In this document: in pieces, positions 22,900-35,359 of the stretch
Layout: every line of letters starts with the position of its first letter
Position numbering within the stretch: position 1 is the first letter of the stretch
Assembly (NCBI GenBank): GCA_029891385.1
Contig: CM057235.1
Location: forward strand, 19,275,120-19,339,119
DNA length: 64,000 nt
Source: Erythroxylum novogranatense
Lineage: Eukaryota > Streptophyta > Magnoliopsida > Malpighiales > Erythroxylaceae
Direction of reading: 5' to 3'
The notes under the pieces: generated by a model
Seen by the model: the letters and a program-made list of their open reading frames with translations, nothing else
What the model was told of the DNA's origin: nothing
Database searches by the model: none
Translations under genes and position numbers: made by a program

Positions 22900-23680
22900 G
22901 TCTCCAAAAACACGACTTGGAGACTTTTCAAGTAGGTTTATTTCACGTGAGAGCATCAAACCAATAGAAGAAGAAGAATCCACCTACTTATTCACAGCCC
23001 AGGCATTCAATTGTTGAGATAGGTAATGTCGTATTCATATTACAATAATTGTAACCACGGTCGTTTTACCTGCAATAGTACGGCGGCAGGTGAATGTCAT
23101 GGACGATGGAACTGACTATTCCAAGCCTTACTTCCTCTGATGGAACTGACTATTCCAAGCCTCACTTCCTTTGGTTGTTTTTGCTAGTGCATTGAATATG
23201 GCCATCTTCTTTTCGGTAAAACCACTCTCTTATTTCATTCATCGGTAAAATATTAATTTTTCTTGAATTATATTAAAATTTTGTGTTCTAAAAATACTGT
23301 ATAAAGTCTTTGTGTTTTGTAAAAATTACAGTCGTACTCGATAATTCAGTAGCAAGAAATGTAATGGTTACATTCCTATCCTAAGGATGACAACATTCTC
23401 TCAAAGAAAGAAGACTTTAAAAGCACAAAGCAAAGAATGAAAATCAACTGATAGAGTTTTTATTAGAGGAGACTATTAATTGGGAGGTGATGGGTTTAAT
23501 AAAGCTTAATTCGAAAAATAACAAAAATCAGGTGTTAGATAACACCATTATAGCCTAGGTAATTTGGCTCAAGTTAAAAGGGAACCACCTATAAATGGTG
23601 AGAGTGTTCAAGTGGATAATATTTCAAACTCAGTTCAGCCGGTGCAAATTCAAGGACAATCATTAAGTGTCTTAAATAAA
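22900..23680 (+). repeat. Duplicated segment, copy 2 (partner at 3137-3972)
   Basis: Collinear with copy 1, starting at the same stem-loop (GTCTCCAA/TTGGAGAC, 22900-22924) and ending near TCAAGTGTCTTAAATAAATCA-like sequence. It lacks the 6-base GCAAAA present in copy 1 and carries a private tandem duplication of 34 bp (23105-23138 and 23139-23172). No LINE ORF2 follows. Confidence 0.65.
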
Positions 23681-24214
23681 TCAAAACCAAACTTTTGATT
23701 TTGGTTTCTTTTTGTAATTTATGAAAATTATAAAAATTACTCTTATTTTTCTAACTTCTGGTTCATAATCTCATTTTATTATTAAATAATTCATTTTAAA
23801 ATCTTAAAATATTTTTTATTTGATAAGTATTTAATAAACATAATTTAAATATAGAATATATATCTTAACAGTACGTAAGTTCTAAAACTTTTAGAAATCT
23901 TAAAAAACAAAAATTTTGGAATATAATGAAGTTAATTTTAATGTATAAGTGAATTGGTAGTAATTTATTAAAGTACACAAAATATTAATTAATAAATAAG
24001 TTTTTAATTTTGTTTTAACGGATAAGAAAGAACTCAATAAAAAGTAATCAAACGGAATTACTTCTTCGAAAGCAGTGTTGGAAATAGACGTCACGGCACC
24101 ACGATCTTACAGTTTCTCTAAATTGAGAAAAGGCCCTTTAAACAGAGCTCCTGATATGAAACGCGGTTCAGCGTGCCCTCTATATCGGCACTCCATAATC
24201 TCATTTGATCGCTA
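23681..24214. other. AT-rich spacer
   Basis: Very AT-rich, no coding sequence or known element recognised. Confidence 0.4.
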
Positions 24215-24224
24215 CCCAACTGAT

Positions 24225-24420
24225 TCAACTCAATCCTGTATCATCTTTTAGTGAAGAGAAAGAAGTTGAAAAAATATGTTTAGCCAACACTTTACTCCTT
24301 ACGGGCTAATCTGATGCAAGCAAAAATTAGTTTAAAAGTGACTAACTTAAAAACACCTTCTTATGAATTGAGACCCTGCTCAAACACCTCGTGGACTTAC
24401 CAAAAATAAAAACACCAAAA
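24225..24420 (+). mobile_element. Diverged SINE copy, same family as 2758-2974
   Basis: It shares with the first copy, in order: GAAAAAAT.TGTTT.GC.A.CACTTTA, then TTACGGG.TAA.CTGATGC.AGC, ATTAGTTTAAAAGTGACT, CACCTTCTTATGAATTGAGA and the end CCTCGTGGACTTACC, followed by an A-rich stretch. The head is poorly kept and no target duplication is obvious. Confidence 0.5.
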
Positions 24421-24429
24421 AGTGACTTA

Positions 24430-25658
24430 AAAGACGCCCATAGCAACGTCGGCCCAGGAACCTAATTGTGTTGGTTGTTGCTTTCCACATGAAAATAAAG
24501 AAGCTCCATCTTCATGATGAGAAATTTGGACATACATATATCATGTTTATTGGTATCGAGTCGTAGAGATTTGAAGATTGCCTCCTCGTTTGCTAATACA
24601 AAAGAATATCCATCGTCACTTGACAAGTAAATCGTTCTTCAACTGAAAACAAAAATTCTTACAATCCCATTGGGGAACTAAAATTGCTTTCCGTTATTAA
24701 GCATAGAGAAGAGGAAAATACTTATAATACAATGCTATCTTCTGAAACCCACCCTTGTCCCTACCACTCAAAGCCGCAAATTCCGATTGAAACTGATTTA
24801 TGGTTGGTACTAAACTACTCTAAAAAGACGTAAATGATTACAATAATGCGTATATGCTGAAATACTGAGGACGAGAAGAAAGTATCAAAGTTCTCCCTAT
24901 TACCAGCAGTTATATCAGGTCATCTTTATGATACACAAAGTTCATCTCTAGCAATTCTTACCCTCCCCATCATTTTGTTAGGTGAATTCACCTTCTTCAC
25001 ATTTTTTGGTCAGTTCACAACCTACTCTGCGAACAAACAGGAGAAAGCGTTAGAGCATTCCTGAAAATGATCAAGATGGAGAAAAACGCTGAGAAATATG
25101 ATAGTTTTTGGAATGATAACAAAAAATTGATACGAAATCATAGTAGTACAGTAATGTTCTGCCATTTCCACGAGATCACAAAACCTGCAGTGCCACTAAA
25201 TGACTTCAATGGAAATGAAATACAGTTTCATTAAGCAGAACAAGAACCAATAGACAGGTGAAAAATCTCAACGAACATCCACTTCCAAAAAGACATTAAG
25301 ATAAGAGAATGGCATGGAGACACAAACACAAACACAGACATTAACCAAACAGCCAGTGATATTTGGACAATGAAGACAACCAATCAACTTAGCTGGCAGG
25401 TATCAGAAGGCAGTGCAACACAAACAAAATCGTTACAAACCTAAAGCAAAATCACCTGAAACATGAAGCCTAATTGGCCTATTCTTAAGTATATTTGATT
25501 AGCACTTTGTCATCCAAGAGATCACATATCGTGACTTCAAAAAGATTAAGGATAACTAAAAGAAATGGGATTTACCTCCATCTTCCTAGTTAACTACAAG
25601 CAAAAACTCTCTCCAAACTCTTAACAACCATTTCAGTCGAAATAGTATGCCATACATT
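24430..25658 (-). other. MED19A downstream region, probably including the 3' UTR
   Basis: This follows the MED19A stop codon on the minus strand. No reading frame or repeat is recognised. The transcript end cannot be placed from sequence alone. Confidence 0.4.
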
Positions 25659-27474
25659 TTAGCCTGCTACCTTTATAGCACCAATTTCATCAATTTTTGA
25701 TCTCTTATGCTGCAAAAGTAAAAAAACAGAGATAATATACAAACCAAAAAAATCCTTTGAGATAATAGAAAAAATAGATGGCAAAATTAACCCACCATAA
25801 GAAATCAAAGCAACAAACATAAAACAAGCCCCCCAAGTTCTGATCATGCTCTACATTACCTTACTTTTTTTGTGCCTGTGAATGTCATTTAGATCTTCAT
25901 CTCCGTCATGCTTCCTCTTCTGGAAATACAACAAATTAAACATTAGCAATGCATTGATAATTCACTCAAATCTAATAAAACAGATAGTATGAGAGACAAA
26001 GGCAGCACTATCCCAAAGATTAGTTACACTCTGAGGTTTCAGTAATTTTACTCAAAAGATTCAAGTGTCCATCCAAGTTCTAAATACAGTAGGAATGTAT
26101 GTTCAAATTTTCTAGAAGATATCTTAATCAAACACCCTGTAATAGATACAATGGTGCAGAAATTTCACTATTTTTTGCTTATCACAAACAATGGCTCCAC
26201 GACATTAATGATTTTCAACCTTTTCATGGTGTTTTTTTGAGTGATCCCCACCCGCATCATGGTGTACACTTCTATCTTTCTTCTTATCTTTATCTTTGTC
26301 TTTACTTCGATCCTTGTCTTTATGACGATGTTTGTGCTTCTTATGTTCTTTGTCCTTCTCCTTATCTCTATCCTTGTGTTTTTTATGCTTTCTCTCCTTG
26401 TCTTTGGATTCAATTTTTGATTTCCCTGCAATTGTGGGTGTCCCCTTCTCTGCCTACAAAAAATGGAGATCAAAGATGGTAGGATATATATATCCAACTA
26501 AAGGGAACAAGTAAGAAATGATAATTTAAAATCAAAGTAAAAGACTAAGGCAGACAACAACAACAGAAACAAATTCATAGCAATAAATATCTCACAAGTG
26601 GCAAATCTATAGGAGTTGTATCCTTCAGCTGAAAAGCCTCTCTAAGTTCATCCAGATCAAATGGACGTATTCTTGTGCTACTATCTCGAGAGGTGCTCTG
26701 AATAAGTTGATCCAATTGCATTCCTTCTCCTTTTCTGATTTCAGTGTCTCCCACCACATTGTGAAAATAATGTGTGTCCGAAATTGATACAGGAAGTGAG
26801 CGCTTGCAGAAGAACTCATGGTGAGGCAACAATTTGAAGTGACTTATCAGATCAATAGCACCAGTTAGCTCTCTTGGTCCTAAGTTTAAAGCACAGCAAC
26901 TAGTCCGTGAAAACAGTAAAAAATCGGCATATTCACTTGAAATATGCAGTTCAAAAAATGCACAGTTATAATCAGAAATCCTAGATCCTGCAAGAGACAT
27001 GTTCCTTAAAACTCTGTTATCAAAGTTCACTTCTAAAGCATAAGTTTCTAAACTGTGACTTGAGGGTGCAGACCAAGCTATTGTGCTTGGTGAAACCACT
27101 CCGGAATCCTCAGTTCTCTTAGAATAAAGACTTTGTCCAGCCAATACTGGCTATATATCCCACTAGTAATACAATAGGGAGACAAGAAATTGGCCCAGGT
27201 ACCAAAAACGTAATATTAGCACCGGTTCCTTATGATTATAACTTGGAGATGCAAGCTACGGTAAAATAATTAACCACTTTAGGGTAACGGGAATGTCCTG
27301 TAAGACAGTAAAAACTATGCAAGCCCTCCATCTTATAATGCTACCAATGATAATACTCTGACTGGGAGATCTATCGTTTATCAGCAACATGAAATAGAGG
27401 GAAAGAATCCATAAAACTTAAGTATCAAAGAACAATTTCTTACCAATTCCAAACTTCTTGATTTCAGGTTCCAT
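25659..27474 (-). CDS. MED19A: Mediator of RNA polymerase II transcription subunit 19a
   Basis: MED19 is a head-module subunit of the nuclear Mediator complex that links transcription factors to RNA polymerase II. Five coding exons on the minus strand fit with consensus borders and clean phases: 27474-27444, 26879-26596, 26453-26220, 25919-25860 and 25709-25659. Together they give 219 aa plus stop, close to the Arabidopsis protein. The start is MEPEIKKFGIG joined to PRELTGAIDLISHFKL. The Mediator core has HHEFFCKRSLPVSISDTHY, HNVVGDTEIRKGEGMQLDQL and RPFDLDELREAFQLKD (residues about 11-103). The tail is strongly basic (KHKKHKDRDKEKDKEHKKHK and similar, about 120-195), and the last residues are SKIDEIGAIKVAG. 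The frame has no break. An acceptor at 27508 (ATTGCAG) shows that the leader is spliced 33 bases before the ATG. Confidence 0.95.
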
Positions 27475-29770
27475 AGATCAATTTTTCATCAGAAGTTCAA
27501 TCATCAACTGCAATAAAATTAAAAGATGAAAAAGTATGCATCATGAGCATAAAACATACTCAAAAGTAAATCAACAAATAACACGAGAATTTAGCTTCTT
27601 AACAAGCTATATTGTTCCCTGAACGCATTAAAGATACACAATAACCCCAATGATGCTCACTAAGATCCTCATTTCATTCCTTGAGTTTGACCCAAGTTGC
27701 TTTCACAGATTTACAGAATATCAAGTTGCCATTTTACATTCATAAAATTGTAGTTCCACATCAATAAGCAAAAAATTGACTACTCAAAACCAAAACTCTT
27801 TAACTTTGATCATATATTTATTACTGCTTATGATGGGAATAAAATATGAACCATTACAGGAAAGTGAGTTAAAAATAAATAAATCATATTCATAGCTTAT
27901 CCAACTCCAAGTGTGAGATAATATGATGTTTTAAACTTCAATGCCATAAGTGAGTTATCTTTTTCATATACAAACTTAAATGTATTTTGCATTAGTTCAC
28001 AATAATTTACTTCATATTCATCCTGAATTTTGCAGTAAACAGATATCTCACTATTAAAACAAAAAAACACATGATTCCTGCAACCTTAAGCATAACAGGA
28101 GGAATGACATCAAAATTTACAACAATGCAAACATGTAACACAGAGAAATCAAGCTCAATAGCAATAAAAAGATTCCTGTTGAACAGAATGTCAAACCTTC
28201 CCCCATATAGGACTTAACCCATGTACACATAAGCATTTATGAGAACATATAAGTGCATACGCCCATGCTTACGTACATATGCATTTGTGTAAGGTGACGT
28301 AGCAGGAAAGTATAAATTGAAGATTGCGGCTGTTGGGACTTCGAATTTAAGGATGAAATTACCAAAAATATACATAAAAGGGTAGGGTTCTAAGAATCAC
28401 TCCTAGGTTTGTATCAAGAACCAAGAATCACACTAGGGTTTAAAACAAACAAAACTAATGGAATCACCCCAGTAATTTCCTAGGAATTGGTTCTAGAGCT
28501 TAGGAATCACTTCTAAGTATCAAATAATCACTCTAAGGAAATAGAAAGGTTCACACTTTCGGATGTGAAAATTTCAGGATTTCATTAAAAAGTAATAAAA
28601 AACCCTAAAATTTGATGTATCATATATGTGTGTGTATTTATTTATAAACATTGATGAATAATTCTATCTAAATATAACTCCATTTTCTAATTGAAACTAA
28701 ACCCTAACTAGATAGAGAACTAACTAGAACTAGTCCTCTAACATAAGAAAATAAATCTAGATAAAATAGAATTGTAAAGTAAATAGATGTCAGCCTAAAC
28801 TAAATCATAACGTTATTATATTAGGTATAGTCATCACAAGTACAAGACCATATTAACATGAACTTTATGACATACTGTAGTAGATTTCCTGGTAGAGATG
28901 CAATGAACATAGGAATTAATCGATTGTACACCAAGGAAAATCATAGTAAATGCTTTGAATTCCATACGGCTTTTGTACTGAAATAATAGACAGTAGTATA
29001 TACAAACAAGCAGACCAAACTTTAATCTCACTCATGAGTTGATTATAAAATGTCCAGGCGCCCAACCACTCTAAAATCGTTCAATATCCAGCATAAGTAT
29101 CCAAGAGTTGCAATTCAATGAAAGCTTTTGTTATAGCTAAGCATTGTCCTAGAAGAACGAAAATTAATGCCCAAATATGCAACAAACATATTCAATCAGC
29201 GAACCATGAGCAACAAAGGATAATATATGCTCTAAGGTAAGAAGTTATAAACCTCTTCCGAACAAACCCAATTACAAGTGTTCCCAAATCAAGAGAAAAA
29301 ACAGGACATCAATCAAGGGAAAGTAACCCCGTTTCTTCTTTCTAATCAAAGTTGACCACAAGCGTGCTACATAGAAGATTGTAGAGAAACTACAACTTAA
29401 AGAGCTGTAAAGAAAATGAGAACCACACCTCTAACATGGAACCTCGAGAGTTTTCCACTTAGTCTACTGCTCTTGAAGATCAAGAGGAAAAAGTCCACGA
29501 CTGTTCAAAAACCAATCGAGAAGCAGCCACTCAACACGCCAATTTTAAATAAAGCACGAAACTCCGGTACGCATCTTCCGCCGGGGTAAGCAGTCAGAAT
29601 CGCAGAAGGAACGCGGAGAGAGACAAATGGTTGTCCTGAATCGGAGATAGGGAGGAGGTCGATAGGGGCGGATCAAAAGAAGGTTCGAGAAGGAAACGGT
29701 TGCCACTAGGGTTTGGGGAAGAGGAGACAAAAATAAATTTGGGTTAGCCTCTCTCTCTCTCTCTTTCCGT
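27475..29770 (-). other. MED19A 5' UTR with long leader intron(s)
   Basis: The 33 bases 27507-27475 form the last leader segment after the acceptor at 27508. Upstream there is no coding signal until a CT-rich, CAAACCCTAG-bearing block at 29400-29765 that looks like a transcription start and first leader exon. Candidate donors lie around 29430-29460, but I cannot choose one. The interior (28300-28600) holds repeated words AGAATCAC/GGAATCAC that may be an old insertion. Confidence 0.55.
29707..29765 (-). promoter_or_regulatory. Telo-box and CT/GA tract at the MED19A start region
   Basis: The minus strand carries AAACCCTA (29714-29707), the plant telo-box often found at the 5' ends of growth-related genes. 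Just upstream is a (GA)n tract (CT on plus, 29749-29765), a common core-promoter feature. Function is inferred from position. Confidence 0.5.
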
Positions 29771-29799
29771 GTTTCTCCTTTTATTTTTCGTTTATAGGG

Positions 29800-30384
29800 A
29801 CCATTTGGGACTCTCTACTTCTTCTGTGCCACTTTGACTTTTCTTGTTGGCTTATCTTTTAAATTTATTTCAAATTTTGGATAAACCGATAAAGTCCAAT
29901 GCCTCTCCCGAATCTTTTAATTTATCTATTAAAAATGGCAATAATGGTAATAAATAATGTTATGAAAACCATACTAAATTTGATACCGGATTGAGTTCTA
30001 GAACAGAATTATACTGATATCGGTTAGTACCGAGTACCGTTTCAAAATTGTTTTTAAATTTATAAAATAGTCTTTAAAAATTTTTAAAATTGCAAAATAG
30101 TTCATATTAGTATATTGTACAGTTGTATTGTATACTTTACCAATTTATTTATTACATCAACCATGCTTTCAAAAATCTTAATGGTAAATAATAATGACAA
30201 TTAATATAAAATAAGTCAACAATAATAATTTTAAATATTTTACATATAAATAATAACCACAATTAATATAAACAAAGACAATCATCATCATTTCATCATA
30301 CACATATCAAATTACGAATAATACAAAGTATTTAAAATATTACAAAGTACAATCATACAATTTTATCATTTTAATAACAAATCG
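29800..30384. other. AT-rich spacer
   Basis: No gene or known element recognised. Confidence 0.4.
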
Positions 30385-30545
30385 TTTGGAAACTTTTAAA
30401 TTGAATTCAATTACATTAATGAGATTGAATTGAATTCAATTTATACTGTTTGGAACAAATCCATAAATATTAGAATTGAATTCAATTACACTGCTTGGAA
30501 CAAATCCAATAAGATTATAATTGAATTCAATTATTTCATATGACA
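30385..30545. repeat. Short direct repeats around TTGAATTCAA palindromes
   Basis: TGGAACAAATCCA.TAA followed by AATTGAATTCAATTA recurs at about 30450 and 30497, with further TTGAATTCAA copies at 30402, 30431 and 30520. This may be part of a MITE; the family is not recognised. Confidence 0.5.
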
Positions 30546-30581
30546 CATTTACCCCGACTAAAAATAATATTATTAACTACT

Positions 30582-30650
30582 ACATCCTATCCAAAATAAA
30601 AGTCGTTTTAGATAGATTTTAATTATTTAAAATAAATTAATTTCTTGACT
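30582..30650 (+). mobile_element. Stowaway-like MITE end (fragment)
   Basis: TACTACATCCTATCCAAAA followed by TAAAAGTCGTTTTAGA resembles the Stowaway/mariner MITE terminus (CTCCCTCCGTCCCAAAAT...AGTCGTTTTAG). No opposite terminal repeat is evident. Confidence 0.45.
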
Positions 30651-30688
30651 TTGTATGCATGTTTATAATTTTACTTTCAAAAGTACTT

Positions 30689-30690
<2 letters not shown>

Positions 30691-30773
<83 letters not shown>
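30691..30773. repeat. (AAT)n(ATT)n palindromic microsatellite
   Basis: About fourteen AAT units run directly into about thirteen ATT units, giving a perfect 80-base inverted repeat that can form one long hairpin. Confidence 0.95.
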
Positions 30774-30774
<1 letters not shown>

Positions 30775-30999
30775 AATCCATAAATAAATAATTACATAAA
30801 TAATAACAGTTAATAATAATATCGAATTTAATAATGTTATGAATAATAATAGACATTTTATTTCAAATTATAAATTTATTTATCATAAGTAATATCTTGA
30901 ATCAACTACAAATTTATTTATAATACATTTATTTCATTCAATAAATGTGTAAATAATACATTTATTTATAATTAAATTAAATGTGTTCTAATGCCTTAG

Positions 31000-33900
31000 A
31001 GGTGATTAGAAATGATTTATAGATTTATTGAATACTTAAAAGTTTAATTGGAAAAGTTGATGTATATAAGGGCTTATTTGCAAATTGTTAAAAGTTAAAG
31101 GACTTAAATGTAATTTTTCAATTCTTGGAGGACCAATGTGTAATTTTATAAAGTTAAGGAACTTAATTATTATTTCCAAAAGTCCAAGGACCAAAATAAA
31201 AATAAAAGTTTTGGAGATCCCTAAACTTTGGGCTTAATTGCAAATTTAGGAAAGCTCGGAGGGTAAAATGATAATTTCACATAAGCTAAGGGCAAAATTG
31301 TAATTTCACCCCATTTGGTAAAAAAAGACTCAATATTCTAGACCCTTCTTTCACTTATAACCATGCATCACATTTCTAAGGACTTAAGACAATTTGTTTT
31401 AATTGAAAGAAAGGAAAAGAAGGAGAAAAGAGAGGAAGAAGATGAAGTTTTGGCCATCACCAAAATTCACCCTTCTTTTTGGCTTTTCAATTCAAACCAA
31501 GGTGTTTTAAGCTAATTTAGGGTCAAGGAACTCAAAATCTATCATTAGATTTGAGAAATTCTCAAAGGATTTGAAGATATCACCAAAGGAAGGTTTAGGT
31601 AAATTTTGTTTCATCTCTCTCTACATTATGATTTTGAGTTTGGTGTTAAGATATGTTATTCTCCATGCTTGAATATGCATGAAACATGGTTAGATGAATG
31701 AAATGTGTCATGGAGAGGGTTCTTTAAGTCAAAACCGAAATTGTCCATTTTAGGTGAAAGTTTGTGAATTGTTGAATATCTTTTGAAATTGATGGTCTAA
31801 ATGAATTCTATGATGTTAATTATACATTTATGATGTGAATTGATGATGAAGAATGGAGAAGATGTGTGTTGGTTAAGTTTAGGTCAAAATGATGGAAAAG
31901 AGGTGGATTAATGTAATAAGTTGTACAATTGATAAAATGTAGCTTAAATGAAGGAAATTGGTTTGAATTGAGTGGTGGAATGTGTCATTGATTGGAAGTG
32001 TTATTATATGACATGATAGGAACATGAATTATTATGATAAAGTCTTAGAAATATGATTGGAAAATCATTCACATTAGGTGTTTGATAAAATGCCTAAGTG
32101 AACTTGGCATAGGATCTAAGGCTTTATAATGGTATACATTGGAAAACACGTCCATGTTTACTTAGAGTAAACTTGAAATGTTGCCTAGATTGATGAATAA
32201 TGGCCTAATATGCTTGGATAAAGATGTGTTTAATTATGTTATGAAATGAGTAAGTTTGGATTAAAGGCATTAAATGCCTTAGAAAATGCAAAAGAGAAGC
32301 TAATGTGATGGTGAATAAATATGAAATTTATATTAAGTAGTAATTTCTTGTATGTCTTTTTATGTATAAAGGCTCAGGAGCTGTGAATTAGAGAACTCAT
32401 ACCGAGAATTGTTGAAGTTAACAGAGAATATATCTTCTTTAAGGTGAGTTAGGGAACCATATTTCTTATATGAGATTGGATCACTCTAAGACATGTATGA
32501 TGACTTGTATGCGAATTTTGAACCTAGGCAATATATAGTATAATTGAATTTCAAATGGATGCTAATATGCTTAGGTATTTAATAATTGTCATTGTTTTGA
32601 ACAACTATGCATTTGAAGTACAAAAGATAACTTTTATTGTATGAAATAATGTTTTAACATGGTTTTTGAAGTTGATATTTTTATTACAAATTTTGAGAGA
32701 TGTTATTGTTTTTAACAAATCTGAGTTTAAAGTGTGAAGAATAATGCTTTATTTTATGAAACTATATTTTTGAATAACTTTGCACTTGGATTGCAACAGA
32801 TAAGTTTTATTGCATGAAATATTGTTTTGGAATTTACATAAGCATAATTGAGTCATGTATTCTGAATGTATATATTCTCTTTTGGCTTAGAGCCATGTTA
32901 CAGTTTTATTTTATCAGTTGGACCGATAAATAAAAATATGATGCTTTATTTGATTTTTGTATATGATTTTTTAATGATTTGTGAGAAAACGATTGGCCAA
33001 TCGTGTGTTGGGCACAACTGATTAAACGATCACCGTACCCTTGACAATGGTACATGAAAGTCGAGTCGCTGTATCGACACCTTTCTACAAGACTCGCGGG
33101 TGGTTTCACATCGAGGATCTGGGCACCGACGAGGTCATCACCTAGGGTCATGACGCTCTTGTTAACTGTAGTCTGGACTCATCAAAGATGAAAGTCGAGC
33201 CAACACCGAGTATCTGTGGGTGTGCATATTAATTTGGCCAACTAGTGGTGTCACACATGATTGTTTTGGCTTATCCTAATATCGGTTTTCCTATCGATAT
33301 TTGATTTATACATATGATGTTTTTATGCTTTTGTGTACTGAAACTGGAACCTATGTTCACAGGATGAGTGAGTTAATAAACTAGGCCTATATGATTCCTA
33401 ATCAGTATACGTTGAGTCATAGGCTAGGCCTATGTGTTTTCTATGTGATATATATTTATTTTATAGGTTATTTACACCGTCCTAGTATGAATCGAATTCT
33501 ATTTGTGATATATTTCTTTCTTGCTCACTGAGTATCTAGTGTACTCACCCATCCGCTTTCCAATCATGCAGGTTAATTTAGTGATTTTGAATTTTTGAGT
33601 GGATCGTGCGATATTTTGACATTTTTGGGGTATTACCGCACGTGGGTAGTTTCCTATTTTTTACTTTTATGGTCTAGTAGCTCATGAACTGTGTTTATGT
33701 AAATACGCTTTATGATTTTGTAAGATAACTTTTGATTGCCTTATGTTTTATAAATGACCTTATGTATGAATCTTTTGATACTGTTGTTGAGATTACCTTG
33801 AGTGGGCTTTAAAGTCTTGAAGTTGTGGTTGGATGTGAGTATAGAAGTATGTTAAAAAATGTTACAAGTTCTGGGATTTTAAGATATAGTCGTTGTGCTG

Positions 33901-34026
33901 CTCAAGTTATAAAAAAAAAGAAGATATTCAGTTAGCGTTGCATAGTTGGATTAAGGATACTGTTAGTGTCTTTAGCCTGGTTATGCGGCGGTTGTCATGG
34001 GCCCAATATGGTACTGGGTCGTGACA
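31000..34026 (+). mobile_element. Gypsy-type LTR, probably solo or truncated
   Basis: Non-coding, with the texture of Tekay/Del LTRs: a GGACTTAAATGTAATTTT/GGACCAATGTGTAATTTTA block (31100-31320), a purine-rich tract (31405-31445), a more GC-rich segment near 33000-33230, and the end GGGTCGTGACA at 34026. It is followed at once by Athila coding sequence rather than a primer-binding site, so it is an insertion into the Athila element or a junction. The matching TGTCACGACCC start was not found; the left border is uncertain. Confidence 0.5.
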
Positions 34027-34029
34027 ACA

Positions 34030-35090
34030 ACTCTTATATGAAAATTGATATATTAGACAAGAGTATAAAAAAGTAAGAGGAGATCCATATAGAAAAAGCT
34101 AATTTTGAGGATGTAGAAGATGATGGAGAATTATAAAAGGAGGAGTTGGGGTGAAAAATCAATGCAAGAGATGTTATTAAGGACAAAAGCATCTATGCCC
34201 AGGGATGGATCCAGAAACTTTTTTGAGTGGGGACAAAATTTTAATGGGGGAAAAATTTTAATAGGAGCAAAATTATATTTTTTTATGGGATCAAAACTTA
34301 AAATAAAAATTTTTTCATGTGAAAATTTTTGGAGTAGGGGCCCCTATTGTAACACCGTCCCTACCTATGCCACCCTTCATTGAGAAACCACCCACTCTAG
34401 AATTGAAAATCTTACCCACACACCTTAGATATACCTTTCTAAGTGAGGGCCATACTCTACCCATCATAATTTCAAACAAGCTAGATCAAGAATAAGAAAA
34501 GAGATTGGTAGAAACAATTAGGAAGAAGATGAGAGCCATAGGATGGAAAATTTCTAATATAATATGTATAAGTAATAATATGGTGATGCATAGGATAAAC
34601 CTTGATGGAGGGTGTAAGGTTGTGAGGGAAAGACAAAGAAGACTAAACCCTCATATAAAAGAAGTGGTCAAGAAGGAAGTAGTGAAGCTTTTAAATGTAG
34701 GTCTCATTTCCCTATTTAAGATAGAGAATGGGTTAGTGCAATATAAAGTGTGCCTAAGAAAGGAGGTATGACAATGATGAAGAATGAAAAGGGTGAGTTT
34801 ATTTCTACTTGAATAGTCATAGGTTAGAGGGTTTGTACTGATTATAGAAGCTTAACATGGTGACTAAAAAGGATCACTTTCTGTTACTATTATGGACCAA
34901 AGGAACCAAAGAGTGGTTGGACATGCATTATATTGTTTGTTTGATGGATATTCAAGGTACAAACATATTTTGATCTATTTAAAAGATTAAAAAAAGAACA
35001 TTTTTCACATGTCCTTATGGAACCTTTGCTTATAGACAGATGCCATTTGGGCTTTTGCAATGCACTAACAAATTTTTAATAAATGTCAAG
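34030..35090 (+). pseudogene. Athila-type gypsy reverse transcriptase, N-terminal half
   Basis: Around a 164-bp insertion (34200-34363) the reading gives EKPPTLELKILPTHLRYTFL, then IIISNKLDQE, RAIGWKISNIICIS, MHRINLDGG, RRLNPHIKEVVKKEVVKLL and GLISLFKIENG. After frameshifts come CTDYRSLT-like, HALYCLFDGYSRYKHILIYLKD and FFTCPYGTFAYRQMPFGL-like pieces up to 35090. These are the standard landmarks of Athila RT. The sequence ends within the RT, before the FVDD motif. Many stops. Confidence 0.85.
34200..34363 (+). mobile_element. Non-autonomous hAT-like MITE, 164 bp
   Basis: Left end CAGGGATGG, right end CCGTCCCTA, imperfect inverted repeats of the widespread CAGGGNCGGA type. Flanks are TCTATGCC (34192-34199) and CCTATGCC (34364-34371), an 8-bp duplication with one mismatch, as expected for hAT. 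It interrupts the Athila reading frame, and without it the frame on the two sides is continuous. It has no coding capacity. Confidence 0.75.
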
Positions 35091-35169
35091 TTGTATAAGG
35101 AAAAAAGTTAAAAGATGGTAAGATTCTCATATTAAGAGGAAGGAATTCAAGATATGAGATGCATTTTTG

Positions 35170-35350
35170 TTATTTAACTTAAGATTGAAATTGTTTATAA
35201 GAAAGCTTAAATCACATTAGATTTTTCATTTCAAGCTAACTCAAGTGTTCAAACTTGGAGTTTTAGAATTGGAGAATGATAAAAAGGAAACATTCAAGGT
35301 TACGATCATTAATGCAAACCATATTTCAATGGAGTATATTCACATGAAAG
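35170..35350 (+). pseudogene. Athila-type integrase C-terminal fragment
   Basis: In mixed frames: LKLFIRKLKSH, then FKLTQVF, GVLELENDKKETFKVTIINA and YIHMKGK. This matches the C-terminal KLKSRW.GPF.V..V...GAVE...... G..FKVNG.RLK.Y of Athila/Tat integrases. RNase H and the integrase core between this and the RT piece are missing. Confidence 0.7.
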
Positions 35351-35359
35351 GGAAGTAGT

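Noticed and set aside
22692..22967. Short protein containing Ala-His repeats and ending VGLFHVRASNQ
   Set aside because: The front part is the (GCACAT)n repeat and the end is repeat-segment DNA; I do not accept it as a host gene. The shared end is noted as a finding.
26168..26497. Separate small basic protein on the minus strand
   Set aside because: It is an alternative frame of MED19A exon 3; the true frame gives the Lys/His-rich tail of MED19.
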